Shown here one piece after another: positions 57,544 to 64,000 of a stretch of 64,000 nt of DNA (position 1 is its first letter; every line of letters starts with the position of its first letter). Below the pieces are notes generated by a model. That model saw only the letters and a list, made by a program, of their open reading frames with translations. It was not told the origin of the DNA and did no database searches. A program made the translations under genes and the position numbers. Where the stretch lies: NCBI RefSeq assembly GCF_017916255.1, contig NZ_CP072827.1:4365501-4429500 (forward strand), read 5' to 3'. The stretch comes from Streptomyces mobaraensis NBRC 13819 = DSM 40847 (GTDB taxonomy: Bacteria > Actinomycetota > Actinomycetes > Streptomycetales > Streptomycetaceae).

Positions 57544-60213
57544 TCACACGGCGTGCTCCTCCGCCAGCTCCGCCACCCCCGTGACCCGGTGCAGCGCGAA
57601 CGTCCGCACCTCGTCCGTCGTGTGGTCGTACGCCGTGACGTAACCGCCCTCCACCCGTACGGGCGCGATCACCCGCTGGCTCGCCGCGCCCTCCGCGTTG
57701 ACGTAGCCCATCCACACGGCCGCGCCGGTCAGGACGGCCGCCTGCATGGTGGCCAGGGTTTCGGCGGGCGTGGTGCGGGGCAGGGCGGCGGCGCCCGTCG
57801 CGGCCGGGGCCCGGTCCTCTGCGGCGGGGGACGGCTTGCGTTCTGCGGTCGCGGCGCGGTCGCCGGCGCGGACGGCCCGGACGGCGGCGGCGAGCAGGGT
57901 GTCGTCGGGCGCGGGCGGGCCGTCGGGGACGGGCGCCGGGGGCGTACGCGGCGGGGTGCGGTGCGCGTCGGCGCGCGTGACCAGGACGTCGCCCTCCGCC
58001 GACTCCGCCGCCGGCGCGTACCCCATCGCCCGCAACCCCTCCAGCAGCGCGTCCGGCGCGGCCTGGGCCGCGAGCACGGTCGGCGCGAGGCGGCGCAGCC
58101 GCAGGGCGGCCGAGCGGCGGTCGGCGAGGATCTCGGCGAGCGTCGCCTCGTCGTCGCAGCGCAGGTACGACGAGGCCGCGCCGACGCGCAGCCGGCCGTG
58201 GCGGCGGGCCACGTCCTCGACGAGGTAGACGAGCGGCTGGGGCAGCGGGGTGCGGGAGTGCTCGGTGAGGAAGGCGAGGATGTCGGACGCCGACTGCCCG
58301 GCGTCCAGCGCCCGCCGCACCGAGTCCGGCGTGAAGCGGTACACCGTGGCGCCGCCCTTGGACTCGATGTCCGCGAGCACGGCGAGCCGCTGGGCGAGCG
58401 GGCGGTGCAGCGGGCCGGGTGCGACGGCGGTGAGGTCGGCCTGGACGAGGACGTGGTCGAGCGGTTCGGGGAGGAGCGGCGCGAGGGCGGCGGCGGCCGC
58501 GCTCTCGGCACTCTCCCCGCGGGCGGCGGTGGCGTCGGCCGGGCGGGTGCCCGCGCCAGGCGAGGGGGTCGCCGCTGTTTTCGACAGCAGGACGCGGCCG
58601 GGGGTGGAGAGGGCGCCGCGGCCGGTGACGCCGAGGAGTTCGGCCTCGGCGAGTGCCCAGCGGGCGAGCCGGGACCGCAGGTTCTCGTGGGCGGTGCCAG
58701 AGGGGTTGGCGGGGCCGGATGACGTTGCCGGGCCGGTTGAGCCCGCAGCGCCTGCCGGACGGGCCGGTCCCGCGAAACCCGCCGACTCGGTCGATCCGGC
58801 GGGGCCGGCGGCCCCCGGCGCACCGGGGGAGCGCGGCGGGCGCTCCCACGCCAGGCGCGCGAGCAGCGCGTCGGCGGGGACGGCCGCCCCCGCCGGAAGG
58901 TCGGCGAGCAGCGTGAGGACGCGGCGCCGCACCTCGGGCGCGGGTGACCGGTCGAGGTCCGGCCCGAGCGCCGACAGGGTGCGCCCCTTGGCGTCCCTGG
59001 TGCCCGCGAGGCCGGGGGTACGGGTGGTGGCGAGCCACGCGCCGGCCAGCCACGCCCAGCGCTCGGCGGCGGGCAGGTCCAGCCACTCGTCGTACGCGGG
59101 CGTGGGGACGTACCGTTCGTCCACGTCCCCATCGGAGGCCAACAGGCCCGCCGCATAGGCGAGTTCGACCCAGAACGCGGCGACGGGACCCGGCACGTCG
59201 AGGACGGTCGACGCCCGCTTGAGGTCGCGGACGCTGAGCCCGCCCGCGCGCAGCACCAGCGGGCCGGCCGTCTCCCAGTCCGACAGCAGTTCCTCGACGG
59301 CGGCCGGTGCGCCGAACGCCTGCCCGGCCGCCGTCGCGTCCACCGTTTCCGGCGCGTACGCGGTGACGGGCGCCGGCGCGGGCGCCTCCGGCTCGGGCGT
59401 GCGGTGCGCGCGCCCGCCGCGCAGGTGCAGCGCCGCCTCCCGGGGCAGGACGACGCCGCCGGGCCCGGTCGGCAGGAGCAGCCCCCGGTCCAGCAGCCAG
59501 CGCAGGTGGGGGGCCGGTTCGGCGGTCACCGTGCCGTACGGCGGCCCCCAGGCGAGTCGTTCGAGGACGGCCCGCGCGCCCTCGGGCGCCCGCGCCAGCA
59601 ACGCCGCCATCCGGGCGCGGTCCTCGAACAGCTCCGTCAGCGCGGCGACCGCCGTCACCGGATCGTGGGTGGTGGGCAGCCCGGCCGCCTCGATGATCTT
59701 TTGCAGCCGTCCGGGTGACATCCCGGCCGTGGCCTCGGCGACGGTCGGGCCCAGCCCGGTGGCGGAAGGCCGGCTCGCGGACGGTGCCAGCAGCTCGCGG
59801 GCCGTACGGACCAGGCGGAGCCGGTCGTCCCCGCCCCACACCAGCGCCTGCCGCCGCAGCTCCGCGACGGCACGCGGCAGCTCGGCCGCGACGCGCGGAT
59901 CCGTCGGTTCGTCGCCGGTCATGAGGCCGGCCAGCCGCTCGTAGGGGCACGGGTCCGGCGCCACGGCCAGCGCCTCCGCGACCTGGAGCACGAACCGGTC
60001 CAGCCGGTCCAGCGCCCGCGCCACGGACGCGCGCGTCGCCGCCCGCGTGGCGAGCTGGGTGAGGTCCCCCGGCACCGGGTTCACCAGGTCGGGCCGCGCC
60101 CGCAACAGCTCCGCCAGCGCCTCGTCGGGCCGCGCCCGCAGCTCCTCGGCGAGGGTGCGCGGTCCTCCGCCGGCCCTGCCGCCGCCGCTGCCGGTCTCCC
60201 GAGAAGTGGTCAT
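57544..60213 (-). CDS. XPB-N-terminal-domain and WYL-like protein, possible helicase partner
   Basis: An 889-residue protein annotated elsewhere as helicase C-terminal-domain protein. Winged-helix-like segments span residues 1-470. A Gly/Pro/Ala/Ser linker of about 45 residues (GAPGAAGPAGSTESAGFAGP) lies near 465-510. A domain homologous to the N-terminus of the XPB-like helicase covers about 590-710 (VLVQADLTAVAPGPLHRPLA, TVYRFTPDSVRRALDAGQSA, PLVYLVEDVARRHGRLRV). The C-terminus is a WYL-like ligand domain (VWMGYVNAEGAASQRVIAPV, TAYDHTTDEVRTFALHRVTG). No Walker motifs were seen, so it is not an ATPase. ATG 60213 is the start. Confidence 0.82.
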   Translation of the reverse strand: MTTSRETGSGGGRAGGGPRTLAEELRARPDEALAELLRARPDLVNPVPGDLTQLATRAATRASVARALDRLDRFVLQVAEALAVAPDPCPYERLAGLMTGDEPTDPRVAAELPRAVAELRRQALVWGGDDRLRLVRTARELLAPSASRPSATGLGPTVAEATAGMSPGRLQKIIEAAGLPTTHDPVTAVAALTELFEDRARMAALLARAPEGARAVLERLAWGPPYGTVTAEPAPHLRWLLDRGLLLPTGPGGVVLPREAALHLRGGRAHRTPEPEAPAPAPVTAYAPETVDATAAGQAFGAPAAVEELLSDWETAGPLVLRAGGLSVRDLKRASTVLDVPGPVAAFWVELAYAAGLLASDGDVDERYVPTPAYDEWLDLPAAERWAWLAGAWLATTRTPGLAGTRDAKGRTLSALGPDLDRSPAPEVRRRVLTLLADLPAGAAVPADALLARLAWERPPRSPGAPGAAGPAGSTESAGFAGPARPAGAAGSTGPATSSGPANPSGTAHENLRSRLARWALAEAELLGVTGRGALSTPGRVLLSKTAATPSPGAGTRPADATAARGESAESAAAAALAPLLPEPLDHVLVQADLTAVAPGPLHRPLAQRLAVLADIESKGGATVYRFTPDSVRRALDAGQSASDILAFLTEHSRTPLPQPLVYLVEDVARRHGRLRVGAASSYLRCDDEATLAEILADRRSAALRLRRLAPTVLAAQAAPDALLEGLRAMGYAPAAESAEGDVLVTRADAHRTPPRTPPAPVPDGPPAPDDTLLAAAVRAVRAGDRAATAERKPSPAAEDRAPAATGAAALPRTTPAETLATMQAAVLTGAAVWMGYVNAEGAASQRVIAPVRVEGGYVTAYDHTTDEVRTFALHRVTGVAELAEEHAV

Positions 60214-60366
60214 TCTGCTAACGGTACCGGGTGGAGGCGGCGGGGGCGGTGGGCTGCGGTCGCCTCTTCGACGCGCGTGTGTGCGTGCGTGCGGCGTGGG
60301 TGGTTTCCACGGCTTCCGCCGTGCTGCCGGGGAGCGGGTGGGCCGGTCCGCTCGTGGCGGTCGCGT

Positions 60367-60465
60367 CCTGCTGGTCCTGCCGGTCCTGCTGGTCCTGCTG
60401 GTCCTGCTGGTCCTGCCGGTCCTGCCGGTTCTGCCGGTTCTGCCGGTTCTGCCGGTCCTTCCGGC
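60367..60465. repeat. Tandem array of 9 bp units upstream of a membrane protein gene
   Basis: Ten perfect-period units of CCTGCTGGT / CCTGCCGGT / TCTGCCGGT (60367-60456), plus one degenerate unit. It is open in all frames (one reads Gly-Pro-Ala), but there is no ribosome site before it. The 60214-60710 stretch otherwise holds no gene, only the promoter region of the genes on both sides. Confidence 0.88.
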
Positions 60466-60710
60466 CGGTGGGCGAGGCCGTCCGAGTGGTGGGGAGCCGG
60501 GATGGGGGCGACGCCGTTCTCGGCGGCAGCGGTCGGACGGTGGCGTGCCGCTGCCGCGCGGTGTGCGCGACCGGGACCGAACGGAGCTCGCCCCCCGCCG
60601 TTCGCCCACCCGGGCGCCCCCGGCCGTTCTCGCGGACAGCCGGGGGAGGACCGGGTACCGTCGTTCGGGCAGCGGCGAGGCGTCGGAGGTCATCGGGGAG
60701 CTTGGGGGAC

Positions 60711-61853
60711 GTGGTGGGGATCGAGAGCGATCAGCTCGTCTACGACTACCTCAGCAAGGTGGGCGACATAGCCCAGCGGCGGTCCCTCACGTCCGGGGAC
60801 CGGATGCGTCTGGTCACCCGGCTGCGTACGGAGATCGAACGGCGGCGGGCGGTCGAGGGCGCCGACACACCGGCCGCCGTGCGCCGCATCCTCGACGGGC
60901 TGGGCACGCCCGACGAGGCGGTGACCGGCGCGGGCGGCACCGGTGGTGCGGACGGGGCAGAGGCAGGGCGCGCGGGCCGTGTCCCCGCGCAGCGCGGTGA
61001 GTCGGGCGCGGGCGCGGGAGCCGGCGCGGGAGCCGGCGCGGGGGCGCACACGGCCGCCGGGACGGGCGCGGTGCGCTTCCCCGACGCGGGAGCGCCCCCG
61101 CACCTCGCCACGGAGGAGGAGCTGCGGGGCCCGTCCACTCCCGCCGGCGCGGCGGACGAGTGGTGGTGGGTGGAGCGGAGCCCCTTCGACGCGGTCGGCG
61201 GAGGGGCGGGGACCGGCGGAACGGGGACGACCCACGGTTTCACGGGCGGCATAGAGATCCCGGACATGCTCAAGCCGCCGCCCGGCCCTGAGGAACTCGC
61301 CCGGCAGCAGGCGGAGGCGGCGGCCGGTGAGCGTTCCGGCGACGCCCTCCGGCCGCCGGCCGGCGTCGGCGAGCAGGCACCGGCCGGGCCGGGGTCCGGG
61401 CCGGGCGCCGCCGGAACCCGCCGCCGTTTCCCGTTCCGCCGCGCGGGCGGTACGGCGGGCGCGGGAGGCGTGCCCGCCGCGGAGGGCACCGGCGCGGCGG
61501 GGGGTGCCGCGGGCACCATCCCGATCAGCCCGATGCTCGCCCTCGTGGCGATCCTGCTCGTCGCCGGCGCGGTGCTCGGGCAGTTGCTCGTCATGGCCGC
61601 CGGCTGGGCCCTCGCCTACATCACGCGCAGGCTCACCCAGGCCGAGTCCAAGTGGGCCGTGATGGGCGTCCCCGGCCTGGCGGCGGGCGCCGCCCTGGTC
61701 TGGCTCTGGGGGCGCCTCGAACACCGCTGGGGCGACCCGATAGCCCAGGGCGAACTGGGCGCCGCCCTGGCCGACACCTTCCCGGTCGTCGTCCGGGTGG
61801 CCGCCGTCGGCTCGGCGCTGTTCGTCCTGTGGCGGGCCCGCCGCCCGGGGTGA
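60711..61853 (+). CDS. Membrane protein with HAAS/permease-prefix-like N-terminus
   Basis: A 380-residue membrane protein. The N-terminal helical region IESDQLVYDYLSKVGDIAQR and RLRTEIERRRAVEGADTPAA, with RRILDGLGTPDEAV, resembles the HAAS/permease_prefix (DUF1700-like) signalling domain that partners PadR regulators. A long disordered Gly/Ala/Pro region follows (with GAGAGAGAGAGAG and DEWWWVERSPFD), then about three membrane helices at 285-375. GTG 60711 is the likely start behind GGGGGAC, with GTG 60714 equivalent. The upstream frame to 60231 is repeat sequence. No PadR gene is next to it. Confidence 0.72.
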   Translation: MVGIESDQLVYDYLSKVGDIAQRRSLTSGDRMRLVTRLRTEIERRRAVEGADTPAAVRRILDGLGTPDEAVTGAGGTGGADGAEAGRAGRVPAQRGESGAGAGAGAGAGAGAHTAAGTGAVRFPDAGAPPHLATEEELRGPSTPAGAADEWWWVERSPFDAVGGGAGTGGTGTTHGFTGGIEIPDMLKPPPGPEELARQQAEAAAGERSGDALRPPAGVGEQAPAGPGSGPGAAGTRRRFPFRRAGGTAGAGGVPAAEGTGAAGGAAGTIPISPMLALVAILLVAGAVLGQLLVMAAGWALAYITRRLTQAESKWAVMGVPGLAAGAALVWLWGRLEHRWGDPIAQGELGAALADTFPVVVRVAAVGSALFVLWRARRPG

Positions 61854-62299
61854 CGCGAGCCGTCCCGACGGCGCCGTGGCTACGGCTACGGGTGTTGGGG
61901 CGGACGGGCGTCGGTGCGACGGGAGTTGGGGCCGGTCCGGGTGGCGTCGCGGCTTCCGCCCCCGGACGCAACGGGCGACAGCGGCCTGCCGGGCCGCTGG
62001 AACCACGCCGACGGACGTCGAGCCGGGGGAGCCGATCCGGCCCGTCACCCTCACGCCGAGGGATGCGGCGCCCGGTGCCGTAGGGCGGGAGCGTCCGCGC
62101 GCCCCGGTGCGGGCGTTCCGGGCCGGATCCGCCGACCGCTTCCTCCGTGCTTCTCAAGGAGCGTTCCTCTCCCCCACGCGGGTGAGCCGTTCCGTCCTCG
62201 GGACGGACGTGCCGCCCCCGCCCCCACGGGGATCTTCGAACCGTCCGGGCACCGCCACCGCATCGGCGGTCAGCGTACGGCCAGATCAGGAGGATCCCC
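61854..62299. other. Intergenic region without recognisable features
   Basis: About 446 bases. Open frames here lack starts with ribosome sites and show no coding bias. A promoter for the following membrane protein must be near its 3' end, and AGGAGGATCC at about 62288 is that gene's ribosome site. No RNA or terminator was identified. Confidence 0.5.
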
Positions 62300-62962
62300 A
62301 TGACTGCTCGCGCCCGCAGGGCGGGACCGCACGGCCGGACGGCGGCGGGCGTACCCCGCTGGGCCGTGTGGGCCGCGTACGCGACCTCGTTGACGGCTCT
62401 GCCCGCCGGGCTCTGGCGGATCCTGAGCGTCGATTTCCGCGTGCCGCTGATGGAGGTCGCGCCGGACGCCGACCCGCCGCCGGCCTGGTTCGGCGGCGAG
62501 TGGTGGTACGTCATCGCGTTGAGCGCGGTCAGCGAGGCCCTCGCCTTCCTGGCGGTCGGCCTGGTCAGCGAGTGGGGCGAGCGGTGGCCGCGATGGATCC
62601 CGCGGCTGGGCGGCCGCCGGATACCGATCCTCGCGGCGGTCGTCCCCGCCGGCCTGGGCGCGACGGTGAACACCCTGCTCTGGCCGTACGCGATGACGAT
62701 GATCAGCCTCGGCCACAAGGTCGACGGGTCCGGGGCCGCGGGCTTCGGCACGCACGGCTGGCGGGAGGCCGTCTTCTACGGTGCGTACTGGCCGCTCGCC
62801 GCGTGGGGGCCGCTGCTCGGGATCCTCACCGTGCACTACTACCGACGGCGCCGGGCCGCCGAGTCCGTCGGAACGGAACCCGTCATGACCGGTCAGTGTC
62901 AGGGCGACCGGCAGCCGAGCCGGATGATGCGAGCGGGCCACACGGTGAAGACGCCGAGGTAG
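62300..62962 (+). CDS. Membrane protein, about 4 TM, function unknown
   Basis: A 220-residue protein with hydrophobic segments at about 20-40 (WAVWAAYATSLTALPAGLW), 70-90 (WYVIALSAVSEALAFLAVGL), 108-130 (IPILAAVVPAGLGATVNTLL) and 155-178 (FYGAYWPLAAWGPLLGILTV). A charged cytoplasmic tail follows. I recall similar proteins in many actinobacteria with no assigned role. The ATG is 7 bases after AGGAGGATC, an unmistakable site. It is convergent with the acetyltransferase gene. Confidence 0.8.
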   Translation: MTARARRAGPHGRTAAGVPRWAVWAAYATSLTALPAGLWRILSVDFRVPLMEVAPDADPPPAWFGGEWWYVIALSAVSEALAFLAVGLVSEWGERWPRWIPRLGGRRIPILAAVVPAGLGATVNTLLWPYAMTMISLGHKVDGSGAAGFGTHGWREAVFYGAYWPLAAWGPLLGILTVHYYRRRRAAESVGTEPVMTGQCQGDRQPSRMMRAGHTVKTPR

Positions 62963-62991
62963 CGGACGCGGCCGCGCGCTACGTCCCTCCC

Positions 62992-63618
62992 TCAGGACGC
63001 GTTCGGGTCCCTCCGCATGCACCAGGTGCGGGGGCCGTCGTCCGGTAGGCGTACGTCGGCCGTCACCCTGAATCCGAGCCGCTGGTAGAAGCGGACGTTC
63101 CGTTCGGTGGAGGTCTCCAAGTACGCGGGGTGTCCGGCGCGTTCGGCGGCCTCCAGGCCGGGGGACAGGACGGCGGCGCCGATTCCGCGGCCCTGATGGG
63201 CGGGGTCCACGCCGACGGTGGCCAGGAACCAGGCGGGCCCCTGCGGCCGGTGCGGTTCCAGCGCGCGTTCGGCGGACTCGAAGGCGGCGGCGCGGTCACC
63301 CGCCAACTCGGCGGCAGCGGGAGCCACTTCGGCGAAGGCGGGTCCGGGGTCCCGCTCGGGCGTGGTCCACACCGCGACGGCGACGGCACCCTCGCCTCCC
63401 GCCTCCTCCGTCACCCACACCCGCCCGTACGCCATGCCCACCCGCTCCAGGAAGAGGCTCTGGAAGCGACGGATCCGGTCCTCGTGATCGTCGGCGGCGA
63501 CGATGTGCCGGGTGAAGGGGTAGTCGGCGAACGCGCGGGTGAGAGTTCGGACGGACGAGGGCACGTCCCGCGAGGTGGCGGGGCGTACGAGGCGAGTGGG
63601 CTGTGTGTGGTGTGACAT
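62992..63618 (-). CDS. GNAT family N-acetyltransferase
   Basis: A 208-residue acetyltransferase. The N-terminus RLVRPATSRDVPSSVRTLTR leads to the acetyl-CoA loop VGVDPAHQGRGIGAAVLSPG (Q-x-x-G-x-G/A), and YLETSTERNVRFYQRLGFRV is the C-terminal substrate region. The substrate could be a small amine or antibiotic. No neighbour clarifies this. ATG 63618 is preceded by a poor site, and longer upstream frames are only promoter sequence. It is divergent from the secreted protein gene at 63843. Confidence 0.88.
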   Translation of the reverse strand: MSHHTQPTRLVRPATSRDVPSSVRTLTRAFADYPFTRHIVAADDHEDRIRRFQSLFLERVGMAYGRVWVTEEAGGEGAVAVAVWTTPERDPGPAFAEVAPAAAELAGDRAAAFESAERALEPHRPQGPAWFLATVGVDPAHQGRGIGAAVLSPGLEAAERAGHPAYLETSTERNVRFYQRLGFRVTADVRLPDDGPRTWCMRRDPNAS

Positions 63619-63842
63619 GTCCGGGGAACGGCCGGGAAGCGACGGACCGTTCCCGTGAAGTGAGGGATTCCCGCGGTCCGCTCTCCGCTTGGCGCGCGGT
63701 GAGGACGCGCGGACGCGGCGGGTGTCCGACGGGTCCGGGTCCGGTACCGGCCAACTCCCGTACCGCACTGGGGGACCGCCGCATCGGCGACTAGCGTCGG
63801 CTCGCGCAACGACCAACCCGGCATCCAGGCAAGGGAGGAACC

Positions 63843-64000
63843 ATGAACATCCGCCCCCGTGTCGCGGTCGTCACCGCCTCACTGGCCCTCGCGGGCGGAG
63901 CGGTGGCAGGGTTCGCGGCACCCGCGTCCGCGTCGGTCGTGGAGGCCGCCGCGACGCCCGCCGCGACCGTCCCTTCCGCCACCGGCGGATCGGGCTTCAC
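63843..64000 (+). CDS. Start of a secreted protein (runs off the window)
   Basis: An open frame begins MNIRPRVAVVTASLALAGGA, continuing VAGFAAPASASVVEAAATPA and TVPSATGGSGF to the last base. The basic N-terminus, hydrophobic core and ASA-type cleavage site form a Sec signal peptide ending near residue 31. GGGAGGAACC lies just before the ATG. The product cannot be identified from this part. Confidence 0.8.
   Translation, partial: MNIRPRVAVVTASLALAGGAVAGFAAPASASVVEAAATPAATVPSATGGSGF

Noticed and set aside
60367..60465. Possible CRISPR array or collagen-like gene
   Set aside because: Nine-base units without spacers. No ribosome site or downstream conserved domain supports a collagen-like protein.
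60231..60710. N-terminal extension with Trp-Ser-Cys repeats of the 380-residue membrane protein
   Set aside because: It is produced by the 9 bp tandem array and has no start site. The conserved domain begins at GTG 60711.

Overview
The window is high-GC actinobacterial DNA and almost certainly a Streptomyces chromosome. The evidence is extreme third-position GC, GTG/TTG starts behind GGAGG-type ribosome binding sites, the sugar ATPase MsiK, DasR-type operators, a CIRCE-controlled groEL, TerD, DUF3263, DUF4031 and MT0933-type proteins, and DUF5753-type regulators. From memory, the order msiK ... cdgB ... nagA/nagK ... thrC-moaD-csp-groEL2 ... murQ resembles the SCO42xx-SCO43xx part of the S. 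coelicolor core chromosome. No biosynthetic cluster, phage or CRISPR array was seen.

Layout. 0-12.8 kb: sugar nucleotidyltransferase, msiK, a tRNA-Thr, an MMPL exporter, an M24 peptidase, a DHA2 exporter, a secreted M4 metalloprotease, an acetyltransferase and small stress proteins. 12.9-17.4 kb: an insertion island of two tandem, divergent IS110-family elements, each with a conserved non-coding leader that may encode a bridge RNA, followed by an IS30-family element that seems to have split a transcription terminator. 17.4-24.8 kb: terD, the ribosome rescue factor arfB, a flavin reductase, a GAF-PAS-GGDEF diguanylate cyclase, an anchored carbohydrate-binding-like protein, an XRE/DUF5753 regulator with two small partner genes, and a decayed toxin-antitoxin pair. 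24.8-31.7 kb: an amino-sugar catabolic island (aldolase, PfkB kinase, nagA, ROK kinase, SIS isomerase, sugar-binding lipoprotein) with a DasR-like operator. 31.8-36.5 kb: otsB, an HNH-like lipoprotein, otsA and gpgS (trehalose and glucosylglycerate). 36.6-41.2 kb: a SAM riboswitch upstream of a threonine-synthase-like gene and a ubiquitin-like sulfur carrier, then a cold-shock gene and groEL with two CIRCE elements. 41.2-44.8 kb: rpiR-murQ-PTS operon for MurNAc-type sugars. 44.8-64 kb: small conserved proteins, HD phosphohydrolase, cutC, MFS/ArsR pair, FAD monooxygenase, HelD/HelR-like ATPase, RelE-like protein, XPB-like helicase and a second protein sharing its N-terminal domain with a WYL-like end, an RHH-VOC-methyltransferase operon, membrane proteins, an acetyltransferase and the start of a secreted protein.

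The genes connect around cell-wall and chitin-type sugars. MsiK can energise several sugar ABC importers, the nagK-nagA unit feeds phosphorylated amino sugars inward, SIS/kinase/aldolase genes complete a tagatose-type route to triose phosphates, and murP/murQ recycle MurNAc. The most interesting locus is the SAM-riboswitch-thrC-like-sulfur-carrier unit, which may make homocysteine rather than threonine. Next come the tandem IS110 pair with candidate bridge RNAs and a family of about 0.1-0.2 kb palindromic intergenic repeats present five times in the window.
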